Made by a program: the position numbers and the translations under genes
Shown: piece after piece, positions 54,397 to 62,027 of the stretch
How positions within the stretch are numbered: the stretch's first letter is position 1
How the letters are laid out: each line of letters opens with the position of its first letter
Origin: Balnearium lithotrophicum
GTDB lineage: Bacteria > Aquificota > Aquificia > Desulfurobacteriales > Desulfurobacteriaceae
Length of the DNA stretch: 62,027 bases
NCBI RefSeq assembly: GCF_900182585.1
Contig: NZ_FXTM01000009.1
Span: 1 to 62,027 of the forward strand
Direction: 5' to 3'
Notes under the pieces: model-generated
The model's input: only the letters and a program-made list of their open reading frames with translations
Databases searched by the model: none
Told to the model about the DNA's origin: nothing

Positions 54397-55542
54397 TTAC
54401 ACCTCTATCTCCTCAAGTAGTCTTTCTGTTACTACGTTTAAAACCCTATTCCTCGTTTCGTCAAAGTCGATATTTTCAACTACGGGAATGTTCTTCTCTT
54501 TAGCCTTTTCGTACAAAAACTCCTGTATTTTTCTTATTGCCTTAAAATTTTTAAGGTACTTCTTGCTCGTTCTCTGGGAGCTCTTTTCCCTTGATTTAAA
54601 CCTCCCCTTATGTATCTCCTCGTCTAAAGTTGACAGAATGATGTGAACTATGTGAGCTTTGTCCTTAAACTTCTCTGCAAATCCAGGGATGAGGTGAATT
54701 CCTTCAACTATAAGGCTGACGTTTTCCTTGATAGCCCTGTTTATTATTGCATTAACTCCAGTTAGAACCTTCTCCGATTGGTCTAAAAAGCCGTAGATAA
54801 TTCTCTCTTCCTTTTTAGTTTTAGGAAGCTGAGGAAGAAACTCACCTGCCTCGTAGGACGAAACGTGAATTGAAGGAACTAAGTCCTTAGAGACCATTTT
54901 TCTCATAACTTCCCTTATTGAATCTGTTGAGGCAGTCCTGTTTATCTCTAAAACTCCCGAAAGTTCCGAGGCAAGCTTTGACTTTCCTACTCCAGTAGCT
55001 CCACCAATGAGGATAATTATAGGCTTTTCCAACTTCTTTGCCTTTCTCCAAAGTAAATATCTCTTTGAGAACTCCTCTCCCAACTTTTTCTTTAAGAGTT
55101 CTGCTGTAATTGAGCGGAGCTCCGAACGGGTAACCTTGTACTTTCCCCTCTTTTTTAGTGTATCGTGAACCTCCTTTGCTATTTTAAAAGCCTCGTTTAC
55201 ATCAACCCCTGCAGACATTATTGAACCTGCAAGGATTCCCCTTGAGAATGGAACGAACGTCTTTCCACACTCCTCGCAGACTAAAACCTGTCTTTCCCTG
55301 ACTAAGAGTTTGTACTTGTTAGCAACTTTCTTTCCAAACTTTCTCTTTAAAACGGAATAAACTAACTCAACCAATTCATTGATTGAAATTGTTCCCTTGA
55401 ACTTCGAGGCAACAGAGTCTGCAACCTTGTAGGCATCCTCAACAGAGAGTCCCGTTTTTATGAGGGAGCGAACGAGAACCCCCTTTGAAAAAGGATACTT
55501 TTCCCCAGAATCATCAACTACAAATCTCTTCTTCTTTGCCAT
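54397..55542 (-). CDS. pgk2: 2-phosphoglycerate kinase with two ATP-cone domains (archaeal type)
   Basis: 381 residues. Two ATP-cone-like repeats (about 1-90 and 90-165: FSKGVLVRSLIKTGL and FSRGILAGSIMSAGV) precede a P-loop kinase with GGATGVGKSKLASELS (about 179-194) and the TASTDSIREVMR motif. Family members make 2,3-bisphosphoglycerate, precursor of cyclic 2,3-diphosphoglycerate, a thermoprotectant in methanogens. No cyclase gene is in the window. The gene starts 25 bases inside mltG, and the crcB start follows. Transfer from archaea is likely but inferred. Confidence 0.85.
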   Translation of the reverse strand: MAKKKRFVVDDSGEKYPFSKGVLVRSLIKTGLSVEDAYKVADSVASKFKGTISINELVELVYSVLKRKFGKKVANKYKLLVRERQVLVCEECGKTFVPFSRGILAGSIMSAGVDVNEAFKIAKEVHDTLKKRGKYKVTRSELRSITAELLKKKLGEEFSKRYLLWRKAKKLEKPIIILIGGATGVGKSKLASELSGVLEINRTASTDSIREVMRKMVSKDLVPSIHVSSYEAGEFLPQLPKTKKEERIIYGFLDQSEKVLTGVNAIINRAIKENVSLIVEGIHLIPGFAEKFKDKAHIVHIILSTLDEEIHKGRFKSREKSSQRTSKKYLKNFKAIRKIQEFLYEKAKEKNIPVVENIDFDETRNRVLNVVTERLLEEIEV

Positions 55543-56537
55543 TTTCTACGGAACTTCCTTACATTTTTTAAGTGTTGATTATACATCCTTGAAAATACAT
55601 GACCTCCTTCACCGTTTGCAACAAAGTAGAGGTAGTCAACGTTAGCTGGATAGAGTGCTGCTTCAATCGATTCAAGAGAAGGATTACAGATGGGATGAGG
55701 AGGGAGTCCTCCTACAACGTAGGTGTTGAAAGGGGACTTAACCTCCAAATCCTTATAGGTTAAGTTTTTCTTAAAAATACCCTTAAGTTTCAAAGAGTAG
55801 ATAACTGTTGGGTCACACTGAACTTTCATCCTCCTTATTAACCTGTTGTAGATTACTGCGGAAATTAGAGGTTTTTCCTCCGAAATTGAGGTTTCCTTCT
55901 CAACAATCGAGGCAACAGTTAGAACTTTATTTTTATCGATTTCCTTAAGAGCTCTCCTTACCTTTTCAGGAGGAGTGTAGTTCTTCATAAGCTTACTCAG
56001 TTCCTCCTTCATTCTTTTAACCGTTATCTCAATCGCCTGTTTGCAGTCTGAACTTTCGTTTATGTAGTACGTGTCAGGAAACATGTAACCATCAAGGGAC
56101 GGTACTTCTAACTTCCTCAAAAACTCCCTACTTTTTGACAGTTTTAAAACTTCCCCCTTCCTGCAGATTCCGGACTTTGACATTAAAGAATCAAGAATAA
56201 AGACATCGGAACCGGGAGGAACTGTGAACCTCTTCAGACAGGGACTTCCCTTTGTAAGTTCCTCTAAAATTTCAGTTGGACTTTTAACCCCTCTTATCTT
56301 GTAACATCCCGCCCTAATTTGAATTCCTTTTAATCTTCCCCAGTAGTAGAGAAGCTGTGGATGTTCCACAACGTTAAATTCTTTAAGTCTTTCGGTAACC
56401 TCCTTTAGACTCTCTCCCCTATCTACTCTAATTTCCAAATTGACCTTTCTGTTTGAGGAAATTTCCCTATCTATTACTAGGGAGGCGGGAATTAAGAGAA
56501 TGAGAAGAAAAAGCGGAAGGAGAAAGAGTCTCCTCAA
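55518..56537 (-). CDS. mltG: Endolytic murein transglycosylase MltG
   Basis: Membrane enzyme that cuts nascent peptidoglycan strands. An N-terminal membrane helix (1-20), a LysM-like region, and the catalytic domain with IVEKET (the active Glu, near 213), SAVIYNRL, MKVQCDPTVIYSL, SPFNTYVVGGLPPHPI and the final YFVANGEGGHVFS. 339 residues. TTG 56537 overlaps the preceding gene's stop (TTGA). Confidence 0.93.
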   Translation of the reverse strand: MRRLFLLPLFLLILLIPASLVIDREISSNRKVNLEIRVDRGESLKEVTERLKEFNVVEHPQLLYYWGRLKGIQIRAGCYKIRGVKSPTEILEELTKGSPCLKRFTVPPGSDVFILDSLMSKSGICRKGEVLKLSKSREFLRKLEVPSLDGYMFPDTYYINESSDCKQAIEITVKRMKEELSKLMKNYTPPEKVRRALKEIDKNKVLTVASIVEKETSISEEKPLISAVIYNRLIRRMKVQCDPTVIYSLKLKGIFKKNLTYKDLEVKSPFNTYVVGGLPPHPICNPSLESIEAALYPANVDYLYFVANGEGGHVFSRMYNQHLKNVRKFRRKWQRRRDL

Positions 56538-57112
56538 TCGGAGCTCCTCAAAACACAGCTAAGCCTCTGAAGTGCCGTAAAGTTCGAGAGAACTGCTAAG
56601 AGGAACAGTGACTCTTCAACAAATCCTGAAATTAACCCGGCTATCATTAGAATAATTCTCTCCGGTCTCTCCAACAGTCCTATCTTGCAGTCGATTCCAA
56701 GGGACTCTGCCCTTGCCCTTGCATAGCTTGTTGAGAATGAGCCAATTATGGAGAAAAGGGAAGATAGGAGGAGAATCTCACTTCCCGTTCTGTGTCCCAA
56801 GTACAGAAGACCCGCCAGTGGAAAGAAATCCGCATACCTATCCAAGAATGAATCCAAAAAGGCTCCTCTTTTTGTGGTTCTTTCCGTAGTTCTTGCCAGA
56901 ATTCCGTCAAAAACGTCACAGAGTCCGGAAAAAATTAAGGTTATCGTTCCTGTAATTAAGCTTCCTGTCGAAAGAAAATAGCCAGACACTGCTGAGAGGA
57001 GAAATCCGGTAAGGGTTACCGTATTTGGAGAAATTCCTAAATTTCCTAAACCCTTTGCAAAGGGTTTTAGTATTTCCTGGGTCTTTTCCTTTATTCCTGA
57101 AGAGCTTATCAT
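56534..57112 (-). CDS. CDP-alcohol phosphatidyltransferase (PgsA-like)
   Basis: About 192 residues with 5-6 membrane segments. The active-site motif is DVFDGILARTTERTTKRGAF in part (DVFDG-AR, G, then LDSFLDRYAD). It makes a phospholipid from a CDP-activated precursor; whether glycerol phosphate or inositol phosphate is not readable. The start is placed at ATG 57112 (after AGGG), 20 codons shorter than the longest frame. Confidence 0.85.
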   Translation of the reverse strand: MISSSGIKEKTQEILKPFAKGLGNLGISPNTVTLTGFLLSAVSGYFLSTGSLITGTITLIFSGLCDVFDGILARTTERTTKRGAFLDSFLDRYADFFPLAGLLYLGHRTGSEILLLSSLFSIIGSFSTSYARARAESLGIDCKIGLLERPERIILMIAGLISGFVEESLFLLAVLSNFTALQRLSCVLRSSD

Positions 57113-57205
57113 TTTAACCCTAACCGTGTTTTTCCAAATTATAAACCATTTTGCTTTTACCGAATTTTTCATAATTTAATCTGAGATAAACTATTGGAGG
57201 AAGTG

Positions 57206-57586
57206 ATGGAAGAAAAATTATCAAGAGAGGAACTCATTGAAGTTGTAGCAACTCTTTTAGAGGAAGAGGGATTTGAAATCTACGAACCTAAAGCAGAGGG
57301 AGAGGAGTACATTCCAGACATTTTAGCCGTATTTGAAAACGAGGAAGGAGAAAGACAGCAGATTGCAGTTCAGGTTGAGGCCTGTGATACTCTAAAAAGT
57401 GAAGAAGCAGAAAAGAGAGCAAAGGCAATTGCGGAACACTGTAGAAGGTCAGGAGAGGGATTTATACTTGTTGTTCCTATAGAGTGTGAGGATTTAGGAA
57501 ATCAGAAGTTTGAGGAGTGGGGACTTTCCGACGTTGCAGAATTTGTTCCCGTAGGAATAGAGTTTGAGGAGGAGGAAGAGGAGTAG
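57206..57586 (+). CDS. Acidic protein of unknown function, possible nuclease-like fold
   Basis: 126 residues, very acidic, ending in a run of Glu. EEGFEIYEPKAEGEEYIPDILAVFENE followed by QQIAVQVEACDTL looks like the core of a restriction-endonuclease-like fold, with a D...E-x-Q pattern, but this is only a guess. ATG 57206 lies after GGAGGAAG; a TTG 12 bases earlier is less likely. The next gene starts directly at its stop. Confidence 0.55.
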   Translation: MEEKLSREELIEVVATLLEEEGFEIYEPKAEGEEYIPDILAVFENEEGERQQIAVQVEACDTLKSEEAEKRAKAIAEHCRRSGEGFILVVPIECEDLGNQKFEEWGLSDVAEFVPVGIEFEEEEEE

Positions 57587-58516
57587 TTGGAGAGGTATTA
57601 TTCCTTTTCCAGATACCTAAAAGAAACCTTTGGAGAAAAGGTTTTCAGGGTAACGGTTGATGCAGGTTTTACATGTCCAAACAGGGATGGAAGTAAGGGA
57701 ACCGGGGGGTGTATTTACTGTTACTCCGGTTCCGATTACGACGTTGAAAAGAGGAAGAAGAGCGTAGAGAAACAGATAAAGGAGGGAATAGAGAGGGTAA
57801 AGAGAAGGTATGAAGCGGAGAAAATTTTGGTCTACTTTCAAGCCTATACAAACACTTATGCTCCCGTTGAAGTTTTAAAGCCCATCTACGACACAGTAAG
57901 AAAGTTTCACCAGGTAGTTGGAATAATTATCGGAACGAGGCCTGACTGTATTCCTAATGAAACGTTGGAGTTGATTAACAGCTATACAAATGACTATCTT
58001 GTCTGGATAGAGTACGGTCTTGAGAGCTCCCACTTTAAATCCCTCAAGTGGATGAACAGAGGGCATGGAGTTTCAGACTTTATCGATGCCGTTCTGAGGA
58101 CGAGAAAGTTTCCCAAAATTAAGATATGCTCCCACGTTATTTTAGGCCTTCCTACAGAAGAGTACGAGGATATGATGGAAACTGCAGACTTTATTGCCTC
58201 CCTAAGACTTGATGGAGTGAAAATTCACCCCCTCCACGTAATAAAGGGAACTAAGTTGGAGGAAATTTACCTCAACGAGAGATTTGAGCTCCTATCCCTT
58301 AGCGAATACGCTGATTTGGTCGTTGACTTTGTAGAGAGACTCCCAAGAAAAACGGTGGTTCAAAGAATTACAGGAGAGGCTCCTGAGGATATTTTGATTG
58401 GCCCTGAGTGGTGTAACCACAGGGAGAAAAACAGGGTAATAAACCTCATAAGGAAGAGATTTGAGGAGAGGGATACCTATCAAGGGAAAAAATGTAGGTT
58501 TTTGGAGGAACTGTGA
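57587..58516 (+). CDS. Radical SAM protein, TIGR01212/YhcC-like
   Basis: 309 residues. FTCPNRDGSKGTGGCIYC gives the Cys pattern for the 4Fe-4S cluster (C29 then C43, C46), followed by VYFQAYTNTYAP, GTRPDCIPNETLELI and WIEYGLES. Function in the family is not established, some are thought to act on tRNA. Starts at TTG 57587 right after the preceding TAG, GTGA overlap with aroE at the end. Confidence 0.9.
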   Translation: MERYYSFSRYLKETFGEKVFRVTVDAGFTCPNRDGSKGTGGCIYCYSGSDYDVEKRKKSVEKQIKEGIERVKRRYEAEKILVYFQAYTNTYAPVEVLKPIYDTVRKFHQVVGIIIGTRPDCIPNETLELINSYTNDYLVWIEYGLESSHFKSLKWMNRGHGVSDFIDAVLRTRKFPKIKICSHVILGLPTEEYEDMMETADFIASLRLDGVKIHPLHVIKGTKLEEIYLNERFELLSLSEYADLVVDFVERLPRKTVVQRITGEAPEDILIGPEWCNHREKNRVINLIRKRFEERDTYQGKKCRFLEEL

Positions 58517-59361
58517 GGATAACTGGAAAGACAGCCGTTTACGGAATTATAGGATATCCCGTAAAACACTCACTCTCCCCCATTATGCAGACGGCCGCAT
58601 TTGAGGAGTTGGGAATTGATGCAGTTTACGTTCCATTTGAAGTTAAACCTGAAAATTTGAAAAGTGCAGTTGAAGGATTAAAAGCTTTAAACGTTAAAGG
58701 TTTTAACGTAACTGTCCCTCATAAGGAAAAGATAATTGAGAATTTAGACTTTCTCTCTGACGAAGCAGAGGTTATTGGAGCTGTCAATACAGTAAAAAAT
58801 GAGGAAGGAAAATTAACAGGTTACAACACAGATGCCGAGGGTTTCATTCGCTCTCTAAAGGAAGAAGGTGTTGACGTTAAGGGAAAGAGGATTTTGATGT
58901 TTGGGGCAGGAGGAGCTGCAAAGGCAGTTGGATACTCCCTTTTAAGGGAAGGAGTTAAGTTTTTAAATGTTGTAAACAGAAACTTTTCAAGGGCTAAACA
59001 ATTGGGGGATTTACTGGGAAAGTTTGGAAACGTTCTAATCTATCCGCTAAAGGAAGGAACCGTAGAGATTCTCCTTAAAGATGTTGATTTAATAGTAAAT
59101 ACAACATCCGTTGGATTGAAGGATACGGACCCCCACCTCTTTGACTACTCAAAAATTCCAGAAGGAGTGGTTGTTGTTGATATCATCTACAATCCCCCTG
59201 AAACGCCTCTACTAAAAGCGGCAAAGGAGAGAAATTGTAAGGTAATAAATGGACTTGGAATGTTGGTTCATCAAGGAGCAGTGGCCTTTGAGATTTGGAC
59301 TGGGGAAAAATCACCCGTTGAGAAAATGAGGAAGGTCTTAGAAGAGGAGCTCTATGGATAA
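58513..59361 (+). CDS. aroE: Shikimate dehydrogenase
   Basis: NADPH enzyme of the shikimate pathway, 282 residues. GIIGYPVKHSLSPIMQT (12-28), NVTVPHKEKI with the catalytic Lys, GAVNTV, GAGGAAKAVGYSL and VNGLGMLVHQGA-like INGLGMLVHQGA are all present. GTG 58513 overlaps the radical SAM stop. It feeds trpE's substrate chorismate, though the genes are far apart. Confidence 0.96.
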   Translation: MRITGKTAVYGIIGYPVKHSLSPIMQTAAFEELGIDAVYVPFEVKPENLKSAVEGLKALNVKGFNVTVPHKEKIIENLDFLSDEAEVIGAVNTVKNEEGKLTGYNTDAEGFIRSLKEEGVDVKGKRILMFGAGGAAKAVGYSLLREGVKFLNVVNRNFSRAKQLGDLLGKFGNVLIYPLKEGTVEILLKDVDLIVNTTSVGLKDTDPHLFDYSKIPEGVVVVDIIYNPPETPLLKAAKERNCKVINGLGMLVHQGAVAFEIWTGEKSPVEKMRKVLEEELYG

Positions 59362-60625
59362 CCTCTTAAAGGAGTTTGTTAACTCCGAGGTCTGGCACCT
59401 GTACGAGCCCTACGCTATCTCCCTTCTCCTGGGTGGTTTAATAGGAGTTGAAAGGGAGTTTAAAAAACAGAGGGAACACAAGATATTTTTTGGTGGCGTA
59501 AGGACTTTCATTCTCATTTCACTATTGGGGACTCTTTCAGGAGCCCTCTCTCAGCACTTCGGCCTTCCCGTTGTTTTCATTTCGTTATTGGCACTTTCAG
59601 GACTCATAGGAATCTCTCTAATTTTGGAGAGAGCTCCGGGACTCACGTCGGAGATATCGGGTCTTCTAACTTTTCTTATAGGGCTTCTCTGCTCAAATAG
59701 AAACTATCAGTTAGCATCATTCCTATCAATTTCTCTCCTCTTTGTTCTCTCATTTAAGGAGCAGATGCACAAGTTTGTAAAACACCTCACTCTGGAAGAC
59801 CTGTATGCCTTTTTAAAGTTTGCAGCAGTCACGTTTGTTGTTTATCCCTTACTTCCAGATAAAGCTTTTTACGGGGTCAATCCGAGAGAAGTCTGGACAA
59901 TGGTCGTCGTAATTTCAGGAATAGACTTTTTAGGTTACGTTCTAACTAAAATTGCCGGTGAAAGGGGAGTTGTAATAACTGGCTTGATAGGTGGGCTTGT
60001 TTCAAGCACTGCCGTAACTGCAACCTTTTCTCCACTTTCAAAAATTAATCCTCATCTCTTAAGGGAGTATGCCTCTGGAATTGTAGGAGCTTCGTCAATT
60101 ATGTTTCCAAGGATGGTAGTTTTGGCTTCAGTTGTAAACCTCAAATTTGCAAAGTACCTATTAATTCCCTCACTGACGGCATTTATTTTAGGAATAGCTT
60201 ACTCCTACGTTATCTCTAAACATAAAACCCAGAACAGAGCCAACGTTAAGGTTACGAACCCATTTGAACTTTCAACTGCAATTAAGTTCGGCCTCTTTTA
60301 CGCACTTATACTGTTCCTGGCAAGAAATGCTATAAAATACTTTGGAAACTATGGTCTATACGTAGTTGCATCGATTTCCGGTCTTTCTGATGTTGATGCA
60401 ATCACACTTTCAACGGCTAAGCTGTACAGTTCGGGTATAGTTGAAATATTTGCAGGTATCTTTGCCGTTTTGCTTGCTGCTTTCGTTAATACCGTATTTA
60501 AGTGGTTCTTGACAGGATTTATGGGGACTAAGGAGCTCTTTAAACTTACTGCTCCCGGCTTTATACTCCTTGCCGTTGGTGAAGTACTGGGTCTTGTTGG
60601 TCTTATTATGTATTCAAAACCTTGA
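59354..60625 (+). CDS. MgtC/SapB-type membrane protein with DUF4010
   Basis: 423 residues, about 12 membrane segments. The N-terminal domain (1-140) has LLLGGLIGVEREFKKQ and GVRTFILISLLGTLSG as in MgtC/SapB; the C-terminal half fits DUF4010 (GLVSSTAVTATFSPLS, SISGLSDVDAITLS). Transport or signalling role is unknown. It begins eight bases inside aroE. Between it and rpmA (60626-60662) there is only a weak hairpin. Confidence 0.88.
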   Translation: MDNLLKEFVNSEVWHLYEPYAISLLLGGLIGVEREFKKQREHKIFFGGVRTFILISLLGTLSGALSQHFGLPVVFISLLALSGLIGISLILERAPGLTSEISGLLTFLIGLLCSNRNYQLASFLSISLLFVLSFKEQMHKFVKHLTLEDLYAFLKFAAVTFVVYPLLPDKAFYGVNPREVWTMVVVISGIDFLGYVLTKIAGERGVVITGLIGGLVSSTAVTATFSPLSKINPHLLREYASGIVGASSIMFPRMVVLASVVNLKFAKYLLIPSLTAFILGIAYSYVISKHKTQNRANVKVTNPFELSTAIKFGLFYALILFLARNAIKYFGNYGLYVVASISGLSDVDAITLSTAKLYSSGIVEIFAGIFAVLLAAFVNTVFKWFLTGFMGTKELFKLTAPGFILLAVGEVLGLVGLIMYSKP

Positions 60626-60662
60626 GAAGAACGAATCCCCCCGCAGAACGGAGGGATGGAAA

Positions 60663-60917
60663 TTACTGGACAGGATAAACACTTACAAACTTTTTGTTTC
60701 TCCTTGTTTCAAACTTAACTACTCCATCAATAAGAGCAAAAAGGGTGTAATCGCTCCCCATACCTACGTTTTGACCGGGGTGAATAGAAGTTCCTCTCTG
60801 CCTTACGATGATATTTCCAGCTTTAACAATTTGCCCGTCATGCCTTTTAACTCCGAGCCTCTTTCCAATTGAGTCCCTACCGTTTTTGGTAGAACCCATA
60901 CCTTTCTTATGTGCCAT
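60663..60917 (-). CDS. rpmA: Ribosomal protein bL27
   Basis: 84-residue 50S protein. [16 protein letters not shown] at the start and [24 protein letters not shown] in part ([20 protein letters not shown]) are diagnostic. Follows rplU with 13 bases between; the usual obg gene downstream is missing. ATG 60917 has GGAGGTT upstream. Confidence 0.98.
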   Translation of the reverse strand: MAHKKGMGSTKNGRDSIGKRLGVKRHDGQIVKAGNIIVRQRGTSIHPGQNVGMGSDYTLFALIDGVVKFETRRNKKFVSVYPVQ

Positions 60918-60930
60918 AACAAACCTCCAA

Positions 60931-61239
60931 TTAGCTTACAATTTCGTTTATTTGGAGCTCCGTAAAGTGTTGACGGTGACCGTACTTCCTCTGATAGTGC
61001 TTTTTAGCTTTGTACTTGAAAACGATAATTTTCTTACCCTTTCCGTGTCTCACAACTGTAGCTTTAACCTTTGCTCCCTTTACCTCAGGTCCTACCTTTA
61101 CCTCTCCGTTGTCTCCCCTGACCATGAGAGCTTCAAGTTCAACCTCGGAACCTTCAGGTAGGTTGATTTTCTCAACCTTTAAAACCTGACCAGGTTCCAC
61201 AACGTACTGTTTTCCACCTGTTCTGATTACAGCATACAT
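60931..61239 (-). CDS. rplU: Ribosomal protein bL21
   Basis: 102-residue 50S protein: [12 protein letters not shown] at the start, [23 protein letters not shown] in part, and [14 protein letters not shown] 61239 with GGAGGTAG upstream. The open frame runs on over the IS copy, but that is only a chance extension. Promoter and start lie within 75 bases of the IS end. Confidence 0.98.
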   Translation of the reverse strand: MYAVIRTGGKQYVVEPGQVLKVEKINLPEGSEVELEALMVRGDNGEVKVGPEVKGAKVKATVVRHGKGKKIIVFKYKAKKHYQRKYGHRQHFTELQINEIVS

Positions 61240-61276
61240 ATTACTACCTCCACTAGGGGTTAAAAGTAGGGCATAA

Positions 61277-61304
61277 TTTATAACATTGTAACGGGGTAGG
61301 TCAA
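61277..61304 (-). promoter_or_regulatory. Promoter of rplU-rpmA, next to the IS end
   Basis: Minus strand: TTGACC (61304-61299), 16-base spacer, TATAAA (61282-61277). The IS end (61314) is nine bases upstream of the -35, so the element has left the promoter intact. Confidence 0.65.
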
Positions 61305-61313
61305 CCTTAAGTG

Positions 61314-62027
61314 TGTTGAAGTTCAGAAAGAAGGTGGACACCCTAAAATAAGATTTGAACTCCAACAAAAGGAGGTGTCCACCAATGAAACAATTAAAGA
61401 AATTCAAAGGAACATCCCTGCACATATCAAATACACCCTTCAAAAAAACAATCAAAAGAGGAACGAAAATAAAAACCAAACTCGACCTAACAAAAGACCC
61501 AAACGTGAGAAAAAGACTTAAATGGATTCAACACTACGAAAAACACCAAAATGCAAGACTAACCTGCAGATACTTCGGAATAAGTCCAACTACCTTCTAC
61601 AAATGGAAAAATAGATACAAAAAGTACGGTTTAGAAGGCCTCAAAGACAGAAACAAAAGACCCCACAGAGTAAGACAACCTCAAATAGAACCTGAACTTG
61701 AATTCCTCATAATCACAGTAAGGGAAAAATTCCCTACCTGGAGCAAAGAAAAAATATCAGTCTTTATAGAAAAATACCTCGATATAAAAGTCTCTCCTTC
61801 AACCATCTACAGAGTTTTAAAGAGAAACAATCTGATAGAAAGAACCAGAAAACTCACATGGAACTTTAAGAAAAGAAAACAAATAGGGAAAAAGAACCGC
61901 ACCAGAAAAGGACTTAGAGCCGATAAACCCGGAACAGTCCTCATAGACGTCAAATACCTCTACTGGTGCGGAAAAACCTTCTACCAGTTTTCAGCAATAG
62001 ATAAATTCACCAGAATAGGCTTTGCAA
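61314..62027 (+). mobile_element. IS481-like element, copy 4 (cut by window end)
   Basis: Begins TGTTGAAGTTCAG at 61314, carries the GGTGGACACC pair at 61333-61342 and 61374-61383, and continues to the window edge. Its sequence is almost the same as copy 2. It points away from rplU. Confidence 0.9.
61385..62027 (+). CDS. IS481-family transposase, N-terminal 214 codons (partial)
   Basis: ATG 61385 after AAGGAGG; no stop before the window end. It includes the HTH half and the first catalytic Asp (LIDVKYLYW), with a few substitutions relative to copy 2 (Ile for Val, Lys for Arg in the KKNRTRK segment). Whether the rest is intact cannot be seen. Confidence 0.9.
   Translation, partial: MKQLKKFKGTSLHISNTPFKKTIKRGTKIKTKLDLTKDPNVRKRLKWIQHYEKHQNARLTCRYFGISPTTFYKWKNRYKKYGLEGLKDRNKRPHRVRQPQIEPELEFLIITVREKFPTWSKEKISVFIEKYLDIKVSPSTIYRVLKRNNLIERTRKLTWNFKKRKQIGKKNRTRKGLRADKPGTVLIDVKYLYWCGKTFYQFSAIDKFTRIGFA

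Noticed and set aside
60626-60662. Possible terminator CCCCCCG/CGGAGGG between the MgtC-like gene and rpmA.
   Set aside because: One mismatch and no T-run on either side; too weak to call.
60931-61479. Extended 182-codon reading of rplU over the IS.
   Set aside because: The N-terminal part is antisense to the IS leader; L21 starts with [12 protein letters not shown] at 61239 after GGAGG.

Overview
The window looks like chromosome of a thermophilic, hydrogen-using chemolithoautotroph of the Aquificota, most likely a Desulfurobacteriaceae relative (Desulfurobacterium, Thermovibrio, Balnearium). This is inferred from the gene set: a group 3b NAD(P)-type [NiFe] hydrogenase beside a complete Ech-type membrane hydrogenase, an F-type ATPase operon with two b-type subunits and no a/c genes, and archaeal-type genes (2-phosphoglycerate kinase, AK6-like kinase, two TruD). 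Genes are tightly packed, often overlap by 1-70 bases, and many start at GTG or TTG. No database was searched; family names come from motifs read in the translations.

Layout. 1-373: truncated IS481-like element. 398-9.75 kb: outer-membrane porin (frameshifted), dnaB and trpE, then queA, DUF3108, Nudix, glmU, trpC and a redoxin-like gene. 9.75-11.1 kb: rpmB and a complete IS copy. 11.3-20.8 kb: one long hydrogenase operon made of hydBGDA-like genes, a cyclic-nucleotide-domain gene and six ech-like genes. 20.9-25.1 kb: dus, then a small-GTPase/roadblock/di-iron-protein cluster on both strands. 25.1-37.6 kb: radical SAM, two truD paralogs, folC, thioesterase, carB, AK6-like kinase, rsmB, HDOD, gmhB, comM and tRNA-Pro(GGG). 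37.7-40.1 kb: second porin and an IS fragment. 40.2-47 kb: mnmA and the ATPase operon. 47-61.2 kb: permease, tRNA-Gly(CCC), TonB-like, lipid and tRNA/rRNA modification genes, fluoride channel, 2-phosphoglycerate kinase, mltG, aroE, MgtC-like gene, rpmA and rplU. 61.3 kb to the end: a fourth IS copy cut by the window edge.

How it fits together. The soluble 3b hydrogenase would exchange electrons between H2 and NAD(P)H. The Ech complex would couple H2 and ferredoxin to ion flux, and the ATPase would use the gradient. Both hydrogenases sit behind one near-consensus promoter at 11305-11333.

The most notable result is that the 3b operon is read as intact only if three non-standard decoding events are allowed. 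The alpha subunit has an in-frame TGA exactly at the first cysteine of its C-terminal nickel motif (DP-TGA-IACAVH). A hairpin 3' of it sits at the spacing expected of a bacterial SECIS, so this looks like a selenocysteine [NiFeSe] enzyme. The delta subunit needs a +1 shift at CCC-TAA. The beta subunit needs one base less in a run of nine A. Corrected lengths (362, 253 and 435 residues) match the family, so real recoding and sequencing error both need testing. The second system worth attention is the convergent roadblock/GTPase/oxygen-binding di-iron protein cluster at 21.9-25.1 kb.
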